A stretch of DNA of 64,000 bases from assembly GCA_028554755.1 (NCBI GenBank), contig JAPTOF010000003.1:25584001-25648000 (forward strand). Reading direction: 5' to 3'. This stretch comes from Cordia subcordata. Taxonomy: Eukaryota; Streptophyta; Magnoliopsida; Boraginales; Cordiaceae. Shown here piece after piece: positions 52,101 to 62,563 of the stretch. The stretch's first letter is position 1. Every line of letters begins with the position of its first letter. The translations under genes and the position numbers were made by a program. Below the pieces are notes generated by a model, which saw only the letters and a program-made list of their open reading frames with translations, was not told where the DNA came from and made no database searches.

Positions 52101-54248
52101 ATTATAATAACTAATATTACAATTAATTCTAAAGCATACAATCAATAATCAACAATCAAAGTCAAGAAATAGAATACAAAATACCTTGATATCAGAACAT
52201 AAAACAGAATAAAAAACATATAATTAGTAAAGCAAGAAACTAGTATAATCAGTAATTCCCTTTGATTAAGTAGTAATATATAACCAAACTGTGACAGCAC
52301 AATTAGGCAAGAAGAATTCAATCATAATCTATGCACATGAGATTGTAGAACTCAACCATAGGAGATACATACATATAAACATTAGAAAAGTGCACTGTTT
52401 ATAAACATACATATAAACGTTATAAACATAAACATTACTACACTTAACCAATTTGCCAATATTTAATTTTTTAGCCAATTCTAGCTCGATTCATTAATAG
52501 CCTATTACTAAAGTTTCACCCCATTTATATATAGTGTTCAAAGACTTGCATAACCAATTAACCATTAGAAAAGTGCGCCATTTTTCGATCTCTTACACCA
52601 CCTTCTAATTTTTTTTTCGTATATTTCTTTTTTGCATCACAAAAATCTTTGAGTTTCTTTCTTGTTTTGCTATGGAAAACAGCCATGAAAATTAGTCAAG
52701 CAAGATTTCAAGAACCTCTGGTTTAACACTAGTGAATCTACATTACTACTTCAATGATGATGAAGAATAAGAAGAAAAGAAAGATGAAACTTACAACGAT
52801 TGTAAACCTCTACTTTTATTTGCTTTGCACCGATTTCTTGTCTTTTTCTTTTAGTGTGACGCAACGGCCGCAGCAAGAAGCAGGGAAGAGAAATGAAAGA
52901 AAATGAAGTCTAATATGTGAATTGCTAACCCTAGTTAATGGACTAAAGACTAATAGTCTAATATGTTCTTTATTCTTTTTTTAAAAAAATATTTTTTTAA
53001 TAAATCTTTTTTTTTTAACTTTTCTTTTTGTAAGATAGTTTAAAATTTTAGCTTTCAATAGTCATCTTTTTCTTGACCAACAAAAAAAAAAAAGAATTAT
53101 TCAGCTTTTAAGTTTATTCTATAAAAAATGTAATATTTGATTAGTAAGTTATATAATTTTAAAAACTATGTATATAAAAGATTTAAGATTTGATTAGGAA
53201 GTTATATAAAATTCAGTGTATTTTTAATTATAATTCTCAAATTAAATTAGCTATATAAGTTATAAGTGGAGTTAGTATCTTATTAGTATAATTTTCAATG
53301 TCTCATTTTAATTATAATTATTAATTTAATATATACTAATGTCTAATATAGTTCAAATTAATTTAGCCATATAATTAAACTTATTATATTATCTTAAGAG
53401 TTGAGTTTGGAATCTGGTATAATTCAAATTAAGTTAACAATATACCAAAGTTAGAACATAACAAAGGTAGGTATAATTAAAATTAAGTTAGAATTAATAT
53501 AATTTCTATTTTAGTTCTAATTTAGTATAATTATAACTAAAGTTAATCATATATTATAACTAGAATTAGTATGATTTTTATACAATTATTTTTAAGCTAG
53601 TCATATAGGATATAACTAGTTCTATTATAGTTCTAACTACTGTAGTTTCTTATATAGTCCTAGTTAATATGCAAAAAAGTGCTACCAATATAAGTATAAT
53701 TGATTAATAAATATAAAATATATTAATATATTAATATAAATTATATGATTCTAATTAAATAACTTCATATAATAAGTAAATTTGCAAAACAAAAAAAATT
53801 TAAAGATGAAATACTAGTTTAGTGTTAATTCTCCATAAGATAAGTTTTAAAGTGTAAAAAGTTAGGGATTCAAACCTTATTACTACCACAAAATAACAAC
53901 TTTTTTCATTTTTAGTGTGTAATAGTATGCATATAAGACTATAATTAAATAATAAATGTAAAAAAATATTAATATAATAAGGTGTGGGTATAGATATATA
54001 TATAATTAAATGTAATATATATTTAGGACGGAATTAGGTGCCGTTACTGTGTATTCACGTACTCGGAACGATACTCGGATTCTAGAAGTCGGGTTTGGGA
54101 ATGCGGGTATCCGGGGGTCAATCCCAGTTCCATCCCAAATCCTAATGGATATTTTTAATCGTTCCTGGTCCTTAATGGGACGGATATTTATCAGATTTTT
54201 AACGGGTCGGTCGTGCGGTACCTAAGTCACCGTCCCATTGCCAACCCT
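49186..54248. mobile_element. hAT DNA transposon, full-length, 8-bp target duplication
   Basis: 5063-bp element with ends AGGGATGGCAAC and (inverted) AGGGTTGGCAAT, flanked by the perfect 8-bp duplication ATACATCT (49178-49185 and 54249-54256). Subterminal regions are rich in CCCAAAT/CCCAAAC and CCGGAAC-type motifs on both sides (49220-49420, 54060-54180), as expected for transposase binding. It carries a transposase gene in reverse orientation (49810-52081) and a long AT-rich stretch (52080-54050). The host sequence is the copia LTR. Confidence 0.93.
49810..52081 (-). pseudogene. hAT transposase (BED zinc finger, RICESLEEPER-like), one nonsense codon
   Basis: Blocks: 52081-51240 (N terminus, Pro/Ala/Thr-rich linker, then BED zinc finger with CYYC and LHNHLNNC about residues 90-145, then MAITTDMWTSNQKKGYMSI), 51166-49969 (TMDNCSSNDGMINIL, RCCTHILNLVAKDG, conserved C-terminal dimerisation region WWKTGGIKYETL and SESAFSTSGRVVS) and final exon 49883-49810 ending DE-stop. 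A TAG at 50840-50842 replaces the Trp of the conserved RWNSTY motif. About 20-25 residues usual between blocks 1 and 2 are missing. A 5' UTR intron (about 52086-52185) ends next to the ATG at 52081. Probably inactive, but only slightly decayed. Confidence 0.88.
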
Positions 54249-54823
54249 ATACATCTTTAAAACTCAATTAAATCATCAATAAAAGCTTGCAAAATCATTA
54301 TCATTTTTCATTTGCTGAGATCTTGAGCTAATCTTGCAATATCTTTGAGCTTTCTATTGCTATATCCACTTGTAAAGAAGAAATCACATTTTATACATCA
54401 TTTCTTATTTTTCTTGATTGTATACACATTTTGTAAGCTTAGAAATCTTGAAGAGACATTGATAAAAACTTGAAAGAGTGTGGGAAAATCCTAAAAAGTA
54501 GAACTCTTGGGTTCTTTGAAGGTAAGGCTTCAAAGAGATTGTCAAACTTGGTTTGCTTCACCAAGATTTGAAGAATTATATTTGGTGAAGATTGTTGAAG
54601 TCCTAAGGGGAGTGTCCTTCGACGGTGATTGTAGGTTTAGCTGAACCATCTTAAAATCGTTTGTCTTCCTACCTCTAATCTGATTTATTTACATCTTCTT
54701 ATATTGCCTATCTTGTGTTTGATATTTTGCTTGAAAGTAATTGCTGATTTTTGGGTGAATTTTTAAATATGAAAATCAAGTAGTATCTTAATTCATCCCC
54801 TATCAAGATATTTGCACCCATAA

Positions 54824-55309
54824 AGAGAGAAATTAAGGGTCCCACATATTTTTAGTGCTCATGCTTCTCATCATACTTTAATTCCTTGTTTTCTGATTTG
54901 ATATCAAAAGTTAGCCAAAGAAAAGAAAATAAAAAATTGTCTTTACCAATTCATAGCCTACCTATTAAATTGCCCTCACTTTATATCTAGAGTTCCAAAA
55001 TATTTTATTAACATTATTATTCGAATAGTCCTTTTACCTCCCCAAAAGGTGCATTTCTTTGCTTAGTTATCGAGGAAACGAAAGTTACAAGAGAGAAATT
55101 AAGGTTCCCACATATTTTTAGTGCTCATGCTTTTGATTATATTTTAATTCCTTGTTTTCTAATTTGATATCAAAAAGTTACCCAAAGAAAAGACAATAAA
55201 AATTGTAGAGTTACCAATTCATGTCTTACCTATTAAATTGCCCTCAATTTATATCTAGAGTTCCAAAATATTTTATTAAAATTATTATTCCAAAAGTCCT
55301 TTTACCTCC
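54824..55309. repeat. direct duplication of about 220 bp, spaced 267 bp
   Basis: Copies start GAGAGAAATTAAGG at 54824 and 55091 and end CCTTTTACCTCC. They share CCCACATATTTTTAGTGCTC, TTAATTCCTTGTTTTCT and TATATCTAGAGTTCCAAAAT, with a few percent divergence. The first copy begins within about 4 bp of the presumed copia LTR end. Confidence 0.9.
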
Positions 55310-55396
55310 TCTTATATATTGATTTACATCATTTTATTCTCATACTTAATGCATGTCATTCTGTTAATTAATTTCAAATATCTGATTTTTATCTCC

Positions 55397-55603
55397 ATGG
55401 CTTTTGCAAGCTTAAATATATACGTACTCTTCTCCTTTATAGCCATCTCAAGTCTGTCCCATATTCAGTCAAAGCCGACAAAAATTGAAACCTTTTGCAT
55501 AAAGTGGAAAAGAGCTTTTGGCTTATCTTCCGGTTATCTTATGTATATCCTCCCAGATCTCCTTTATTGCTTTAGCCTACAAAAATTGATCACTTTTGCA
55601 TAA
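55397..55603 (+). CDS. hypothetical short ORF with signal-peptide-like start
   Basis: ATG at 55397 opens about 68 codons: MAFASLNIYVLFSFIAISS, then Ser/Lys/Thr-rich sequence. The first 25 residues look like a secretory signal, but the rest runs into the tandem duplication and matches no family I know. It could be the first exon of a lost small secreted protein or chance. Low confidence. Confidence 0.2.
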   Translation: MAFASLNIYVLFSFIAISSLSHIQSKPTKIETFCIKWKRAFGLSSGYLMYILPDLLYCFSLQKLITFA

Positions 55604-55675
55604 AGCGAAAAAGGTCTTTTGTCCTACCTTTCGGTTATCTTATGTATATCCTCCCAGATCTCCTTTATTACTATC
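55474..55675. repeat. 101-bp tandem duplication
   Basis: Copies start at 55474 and 55575 (GCC[G/T]ACAAAAATTGA) and share CGGTTATCTTATGTATATCC and TCCCAGATCTCCTTTATT. It overlaps the short ORF above. Confidence 0.9.
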
Positions 55676-56493
55676 TTTACCGTTTTGTTTGGATTAAAGT
55701 ATTTTTATGAAAAAAAAAGAATATAAAAAATCATAAATATTTTATGTTTGGATTAAAGATAATATATAAGGAAAAGATAAATTTTATAAGTAAATAAAAG
55801 ATATGAGAGTATTAAAAATTCAAAATACAAAAATTAAAAATTTTTAAAACAAAAATAAAAATTAATTAATATTTATATTTTATAATTTAATTATAAAATT
55901 AAAATACCATGACTCAAAGTGGATAACATTATTATCAAAGTAATTTACAACAGCATTTGAGCTTACAAACCAAACAATTTTATTGTATCAGATATTTATT
56001 TCTTATCAGACACTTATCAAATAAGATATTTATCAGATTTTAAATTTAAGATAAGACTATTCCAAACAAGCTATAAGTCACCCTTGACTAGATGCAATGG
56101 GAAAGATCATAAAAAAGAAAAATCTATTAATCCGGTGAATATCCTTTAATGCATTGACACGTGAAATTTATCGAAATTATTTATAAAGCAAATGCGTACC
56201 TCAAATGTTCCCAAAGAGAGGAACAAAAAAAAAAACCAACCAAAACAAAAGATGAACAACCAAAAGGTTGCTGTCCACCGCTGGAAGCATGGAGTCAATT
56301 AATTTCTTTTCCCAGGCACATTGGAGAGTTCAAGCGTCAGAACCCGCACTCATGCATGCCAATAATGTGTAATTAACTTGAGTGGACAACCAAAAGGTTG
56401 CTGTCTAGCTATAAAGTTCTGCAAGGCGTCGCCAGCAGAACCAAATCTTTGTGGCTTAGGCTAAGTTTTTTTATTTCTTTAAGCAAGAAAAAG
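55676..56493. other. DUF674 copy C upstream region
   Basis: AT-rich 55690-56060, then mixed sequence containing a 19-bp direct repeat ACAACCAAAAGGTTGCTGTC (near 56256 and 56385). The presumed 5' UTR of copy C follows. No other gene seen. Confidence 0.5.
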
Positions 56494-57385
56494 ATGGCAA
56501 CAGCCAGCAAAGTTAGCTTGAAGCTGCTTGTTGACAGAAAAGCTGAACGAGTCCTTTTTGCTGAAGCAGCAAAAGACTTCGTCGATTTCTTGTTTCACAT
56601 ATTTTCGTTCCCTCTTGGTTCTGTGGTGACTTGTCTGTCCAAGGAAGGCATGGTGGGTTGCTTGGGAAAGCTATATGGAAGCCTTGAGAGTCTCAACAAC
56701 ACTTACATGCAGCCTTCTGCTGACAAAAATATTGTATTGAATCCCAAACCTTTGAGCCCCTCTTCCACTAATGCGCCGCTCTTATTGCTCGGCGGTTCTG
56801 CATCATCAACCACGATTGGACCACTATACCGCTGCTCAAGGTTTCCTTATCAGGAATGCTGTAACTATGTGGCTGATAATCCTCAAGCTACTTGTCCTAA
56901 ATGCAATTCTAAGTTAAACAAAAGTTTTAACTTTTGTGGCATCTGCTGGTGGAAGTGGAGTAGTTGCACAAAGAGATGAGGGTGGTTTTGTGAAAGGGGT
57001 GGTAACATACATGATCATGGATGATTTGCAAGTGAAACCTATGTCCTCCATCTCCAGTCTCATGCTGCTAAACACTTTCAAAGTTAAGGACTTGGGAGAT
57101 TTGGAGGAAAAAGTAGTTCATTTGAACATGGATGAGGTAACGTAAAAAAAATCTGATGTCTGATGTTATTTGATATTACTACAGCAATCATGATAACTAT
57201 AATCAATTCTCCTTCTCAGGTTTGTGAATAAGAAAATAGCCATGTTATCATTAATTGACTTCGTGAAAGTTACATCTCATTTGAAATACTGTTTGTTTGC
57301 TTATTTGCAGGGTTTGCGACTGCTGAAAGCATCACTGCAATCAGAAGACGTTCTCACCAATGTATTTCTAAGAAAGAAGGTTTAA
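56494..57385 (+). pseudogene. DUF674 gene copy C, complete except one 1-nt insertion
   Basis: Two-exon gene: exon 1 56494-57136 (donor GTAACG), exon 2 57311-57385 (acceptor TTTGCAG), stop TAA. Sequence: MATASKVSLKLLVDRKAERV, DFVDFLFHIFSFPLGSVVTC, GMVGCLGKLYGSLESLNNTY, DNPQATCPKCNSKLNKS, then a frame change at a TTTT run near 56934 (one T too many), then FVASAGGSGVVAQRDEGGFV, VVTYMIMDDLQVKPMSSISS, LGDLEEKVVHLNMDE and GLRLLKASLQSEDVLTNVFL. Removing one T brings both exons into phase, about 238 residues. The CPKC motif is shared with copy B. Function unknown; young pseudogene or homopolymer error. Confidence 0.88.
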
Positions 57386-58299
57386 TGTAGGTCGGTTTGT
57401 GCTGCTTTTGAGTTGCCGCCGGCTTACTTCCTTCTTTAATCTTTTTGACCATGGGCTTGTTGCTTCCTTTATTAGTGTCGCCGGTCTTCTTCCTGGCTTA
57501 GTAATCTTATTTCTTTGTCCTAAGTTTGAATTTCAGTTCATGAACGTGTATTTGTGTCTTTGGTGAATTAATGAAGAAAATATTTTACCATGAAAATGGT
57601 GGATCTGTTTACTGAATGGGTCATTTCTAACTCCACTAGTACAAAACAAATGATTTTGTTATACATGTAACCTGATCATATCTATATATAAACGAGCTGA
57701 GCAAAAATTACCGATATCGTCACTCTCGAACTTGAATCATTAATGAGTTAATGTTGCAAGAGACTAGCTTGGCAAATTGGGTCGTGACATGAAATCAAAT
57801 GTTAAAAAATCAATGAGCTAGGAACAAAAATCATGGGTTAAGAAGAAGAAATATGGAAGAAGAAATCTGCCAACCAGCACCGTTGACCTAGCACAAAGTG
57901 GCAAAGTTTCACATCTATCATCTAGCATTATAATTCAAGTAATGGAGGATAATTGTTACTTCATGCAAAATGATATCTTAAGTGATATTATTTCCTTTTA
58001 TCAAGAGACTTCTGAAAATGATTTCGTGTTTGAAATGTACCGTCACTAATAGATATTAGTGCGATAAATAGGCAATGATGAACACAATTGTCACTTGTTT
58101 TATATGACTAATAATGTTACAAATGTGTGTCTTTTGTCTTTCTCTTTTTCTTTTTTTGGACGACATATATATAAAGATGCTCAAGGGTAGACAAATGGTC
58201 GATTATTAATTTTGATAAACATTTATCAATCTCAGGGATTGAAAAGAATATGTTTCATATTTGTGGTACCTGTTTGGGTATTCGGCAAAAATTGGAGGA

Positions 58300-58370
58300 C
58301 TAAAAAGTCTTTCACCTTATATGTGTGATGATCCCAAGCGATATATGGCCAGAATAGATGCACGGTTAAG

Positions 58371-58407
<37 letters not shown>

Positions 58408-58935
58408 GTTATGCTAAATTGTTGATTACTTTCACAAAAGAAATTTTGTTAATTACAACTATGTCAAACAAATGAACTTCAACAGGACTATATGGAACAT
58501 AACCTAAATCTACGAGGAAGAGTTCCTAAACATATAAAATGAGACACAACCTTATGTGATTATGGAATTGCCTTGCAGAGAACGGCTGCTTCGCATATAT
58601 AAATTTCAACAGGGCTATTTCAGCACTAACTAGTCATCAAAATAGAGATAGTGTGGAAAACAGATGGTCATGTACATTTGAACTTTGATTAGCTATGTAT
58701 GTAAAATAATTAATGTTACATTCACTAGCTTAAAATCATTCTTAACATTCACTAGCTTAAAATCATTTATATTCTTCATTAATTAATTTTAATTTTAATT
58801 TTATTAATTAAATTTATCCTCATTAATTTTTCTATTTATTTGTTTTATGGGCAGGTTTTGAAACTATTGAAGACGTCCTTCCTTCGAATCAGAGAGTGCC
58901 TTCGGATGTTTTCCTCGAAAAGAAGTTATAAACAA
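58300..58935 (+). pseudogene. DUF674 fragment D (CPKC-region and terminal exon remnants)
   Basis: A degenerate piece at 58318-58375 reads TGTGATGATCCCAAGCG... and matches the DDPQAxCPKCxxKL region. A degenerate terminal exon at 58857-58931 follows a TGGGCAG acceptor (VLKLLKTS, then a frame change, then PSDVFLEKKL and stop). All sequence between is lost or replaced, including a TA microsatellite at 58373-58403. Confidence 0.75.
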
Positions 58936-59081
58936 AATCCAGCTGATTTAGGCTTCCCCAGTAGTTGCACGTTTTCTTTTTTTCTTTGGAGCAAGTGCTT
59001 TTAATTATTAACCAGGAAAATGTCTGATTAATTCATACAGGTGTATATTATATTATATTATATGTAGACCTACAACAAAAA

Positions 59082-59084
59082 GTA

Positions 59085-59123
<39 letters not shown>

Positions 59124-59140
59124 TATGTGTGTGTATGTAT
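59082..59140. repeat. TA-CA-TG compound microsatellite
   Basis: (TA)n, then (CA)n, then a TGTGTGTG segment, forming an almost self-complementary tract. Confidence 0.9.
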
Positions 59141-60389
59141 TTATATGTGTCTCTATGTATGTATCTTGTTGTAGAGCAATTATGAATCCAATTTGTTACG
59201 TTCCTTGTGATTGATCCATCCATGAAATATTTCGGCTGAATAAATATCAATGTTTGATGATATTAAAACTTGCATATTATTAGGTGTAAAATAGATCAAT
59301 TATATGAACGGATAACCTAACCTTAGATAATATTTATTATATGATATTAACCACATGAATATCAATGTATAAAATTTACTACCATTTTTATTTATTTGGC
59401 TTGATTTATTCATAACTACGCAGGAAGAATATTTTCGTTCCAAATGTTTGTGTTAATAAATACACTTCTCAACTTAGGTAGACTAGGGGTTGTGTTTATG
59501 TTGTAATCTTAAATGGGTTATTGAGCCAAACTTATCAATGTAAGGACACACTTGGGTTGCTTTTAAGATTTATTTGCACACAGAGATTCAGTTATCCAAT
59601 TAGGTTTGTATATTAGATCCCAATGACTCTTAAATTTTTTTTCGTAAATTTAAATAAAACTCTGCATACCTAATCCCCGATAATAATAGATGATAACTAA
59701 ATTAATGAGAGAAATAAAAGATTATTTTTGGACAATGTCTTGTTGCTTTCTTTAGTGATGATCTTCTTTCTCCATTAATTAGTAACGTTATTGTCCTTAA
59801 GTTTAATTTCACTAGTTCATGAACGTGTAGTCTTTTGGTGATCAATTAATGAAGAAAATATTTTTACCATGGAAACTTAAGTTATGGTTCTGTCTACTGA
59901 ATGGATCACTTTGTAACTCTAATATGCACTACAAAACAAATGATTTTGAGCCACAATGGTACCGTAATCAGATTGACGCATAGACTGAGCGAAAATCAAC
60001 TTGGAAACGTGAAAATCATTGGTTCTATTTAATTAGGCTATAAACAATTTATACGAAAATTATTGGTTGAGAAGAAGAAATACAAAGAAATTTGCCAAAA
60101 TTAACCACCAGAGACCAAGAGACGGCACTGTGTGGCAAAATTTCACATCTATTATACATCAAGTAATGGAGGGATAACCGTATTGTTACTTCACGCAAAA
60201 TTATATATCTTCTAGAAGTTATATTATTCGATCCGCTGTCCAGAAACTTTTGAAAATCATTTCGTGTTAGCCTTGTTTGATTATGCAGGGTTAATATAAA
60301 AATCCATCCTAAAATTCTTCTCCCTTGTCGCGTTCATTTCCTTTAAAAATCTCAGCAATCTAATTGAACTTTTATATATCATCATTTTT

Positions 60390-60456
60390 CGTATATGGCT
60401 GATGATCCCCAAGCGGAATGGCTAAACTAGATAGATGCACGGTTAAGCTAAAGATA
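60390..60456 (+). pseudogene. DUF674 fragment E (CPKC-region remnant)
   Basis: GCTGATGATCCCCAAGCG followed by a stop and GATGCACGGTTAAGC is homologous to the same region in fragment D (58318-58375) and to DDPQAICPKC in copy B. Confidence 0.65.
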
Positions 60457-60624
60457 TTTATATTTGTGATATGTTAAATTGTCTATATCACTTTCACAAA
60501 AGAATTGGAACTAGAAGGGCCCATAAAATATGAGTGATTTCGGACTCGCCTTTACGAAGAACGCTGCTGTGCATAAATAAATTTTGACAGGGCTATTTAG
60601 CACCAATAAATGGTGAATAGATGT

Positions 60625-60626
<2 letters not shown>

Positions 60627-60662
<36 letters not shown>
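60627..60662. repeat. AC-TA microsatellite
   Basis: (AC)n followed by (AT)n. Confidence 0.95.
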
Positions 60663-60663
<1 letters not shown>

Positions 60664-61084
60664 CTGGGGAGAAATAGATGGTCGTCATGTATAGTCTAGG
60701 GTTTTGAGCTTTGAGTGGCTATACAATATAATTGTTGAGATAATATTTTCCGTGTATTTCTGGCTGTAAATTCTTCCAGAGTTTATAGTACAAACAAAGA
60801 TCATATGTCAAAAGATCCAAACATGAAAGGCTAAGATTATAACAACTAACGATTTGAATTTTTAAAATAAGTGTAATCTATATCCTATCAATAATATATA
60901 TTTGTTTTGGATTGGGGGGGGGGGTGGTAGAATGAAGGGATTATTTTCCGATAAAAAAAAAAGAAAAAAAAATTCAAGTGGACGCCTTGAGAGGGCAAGC
61001 AAAGGAAGAAGAAATCGATTAGTGTTTGGCTTAGGCTACTGGGTTAAACACACAACACAAGCAGACTCTCCTATCAATTGCAAG

Positions 61085-61468
61085 ATGAAATATTGGAATC
61101 AACCAGCAACATAAAACTTATTAGAATTCTTATTGACAGAAGAGCTGAAGGGCAATCAAAATAAAGTTTTACTGTCATTTTAATCCAAGGTTAAGAGAAA
61201 AATGCGAACTAATGTGGGTAAAAATAATCAAATAAAATGACATTAAATAATTTAGAATCTTCATTAACTAAAAAATAAAAATAAGTGCAAGCGCATGATT
61301 AATAGTGTCATGAACTTGACACCTGGTGTTTAATTAGAATATTTTATTTTAATTGTATTATTACTTGTTTTATGCGCAGGCTTGGAAACTACTGAAATTT
61401 ATAAACTCGAATCAGAGACGATACTTACGGATGTCTTCCTCAAGAAAAAGTTTAACAAAATCAGCTGA
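61085..61468 (+). pseudogene. DUF674 fragment F (start of exon 1 and terminal exon)
   Basis: At 61094-61145, GGAATCAACCAGCAAC and CTTATTGACAGAAGAGCTGA match the start of copy B (ESTNKVSLKLLIDRKA). The body is deleted. A terminal exon follows a TGCGCAG acceptor near 61380 (KLLKF... then TDVFLKKKF in another frame), as in fragment D. Confidence 0.7.
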
Positions 61469-62270
61469 TTTCAGCTTCACTATAGTTGTGTGTTTTCGTT
61501 TTTTCTTTGGTACATGTGTTTTAGTTAAGTAGGAAAGTATCTGATTCCATACAAGTGTATATTATTTGAGACAATCAAAAGTAACATTGAAGAAATTATA
61601 GATCTTCTTATACAGCAAACTACAATCAAATGTGTTATGCTTCTTTAATTGACCCGTCTTGAAATACATATTATTACGTATAGAATAGGCCACATATAAA
61701 TATATGTAGGAACAGAGAACTTAACCTTAGTTGATAATAATTATTCTAGAATACATCAAACACATGAATTTTGACGTAATTAAATTGATTACTATTTATT
61801 TATTTATTTAGTTTGATGATTTATTCATAACTACACACGCGAAGAATATTTTTATTCAAAATCATTATGTTAACATATACACATGTAAAAATTTTTGCTT
61901 CACAAAAATATCATATTAGTTATGACAATCAGAATAGGATAGAGGAAGCATTTGGTTTTCAACTTGGGGTTGTTTCTATAATCTTAATGGGTTATTGAGC
62001 CAAGCTCATCAGTATAAGGACACACTTGGTTACATATTACATCCCAACGACTAGTTTTTTCGTGAATTTAACTAAAACTCCACATACCTATTCTTCGATG
62101 ATAATGAGTAATAACTAAATTAATAAGATAAATAAAAAGATAATGAATGATAACTAAATTAATAAGAGATATAAAAAGATTAATTTTTTGACATGTTAAC
62201 TAGATTTACACATGAGAGGTAATAATGAATGATAAAAATAGTGTAATACTGCTTTTCGAATTATTACGAC

Positions 62271-62272
62271 AT

Positions 62273-62305
<33 letters not shown>
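62271..62305. repeat. TA microsatellite
   Basis: (TA)n tract, about 17 units, upstream of DUF674 fragment G. Confidence 0.95.
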
Positions 62306-62312
<7 letters not shown>

Positions 62313-62499
62313 ATATCTCACCATTTTATCTCCTTCTTGCTTCTCATCTGTATATATTTTCTAATAATTCTCCTTCATTGAGATGCATGAAAACATTCTT
62401 AATCAAGAGGAAAAGCATCTGAGGAATACAACACCTTGGATCAGGCAATCACTACCCCAGAAACTTTACAAATAGACATCGACAAATGACACCAATCTG

Positions 62500-62563
62500 T
62501 GTAGGCTAGCTCTAGGCTAAAGTTTGATTTCTCTATTAAGCAAGAACCAAAAAGATGGCAACA
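62500..62563 (+). pseudogene. DUF674 fragment G: 5' UTR and start codon only
   Basis: GGCTAAAGTTTGATTTCTCT, ATTAAGCAAGAACC and AAAAAGATGGCAACA match the 5' UTR and ATG of copy C (GGCTAAGTTTTTTTATTTCT, AAGCAAGAAAAAGATGGCAA). After four codon-bases the sequence switches abruptly to hAT DNA at 62564. Confidence 0.75.

Larger units (their letters stand above)
48416..54820 (+). mobile_element. copia-type 3' LTR, split by a hAT insertion
   Basis: The LTR starts TGTTGGCTAAATACTAG at 48416, runs to the hAT at 49186 and resumes at 54257. It ends near 54820 (AATTCATCCCC, then TTTGCACCCA). Without the hAT and one target copy it is about 1.33 kb. The U5-like end GGTGATTGTAGGTTTAGCTG with AACCATC fits SIRE-type copia LTRs. 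It contains GGTCGACCAGCTGATC repeats at 48918-49075. The exact right end and the 5-bp target duplication are uncertain; the internal region and 5' LTR are absent. Confidence 0.7.
57440..59735. repeat. segmental tandem duplication, unit 1 (about 2.3 kb)
   Basis: 3' flank of DUF674 copy C plus copy D debris. It matches 59740-62180 along its length: GAACGTGTA near 57541/59821, AATGAAGAAAATATTTT, ACAAAACAAATGATTTTG, AATTTCAACAGGGCTATTT (58602)/AATTTTGACAGGGCTATTT (60581), GGGTTATTGAGCCAA near 59516/61988. Indels and microsatellites differ. Confidence 0.85.
59740..62180. repeat. segmental tandem duplication, unit 2 (about 2.4 kb)
   Basis: Second copy of 57440-59735, with DUF674 fragments E and F inside. 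Order of shared blocks is preserved. An extra ~670-bp stretch around 60700-61375, carrying fragment F's start, has no counterpart in unit 1. Confidence 0.85.

Noticed and set aside
60902..61114. 70-codon plus-strand frame
   Set aside because: Poly-G and poly-A derived; it overlaps DUF674 fragment F in another frame.
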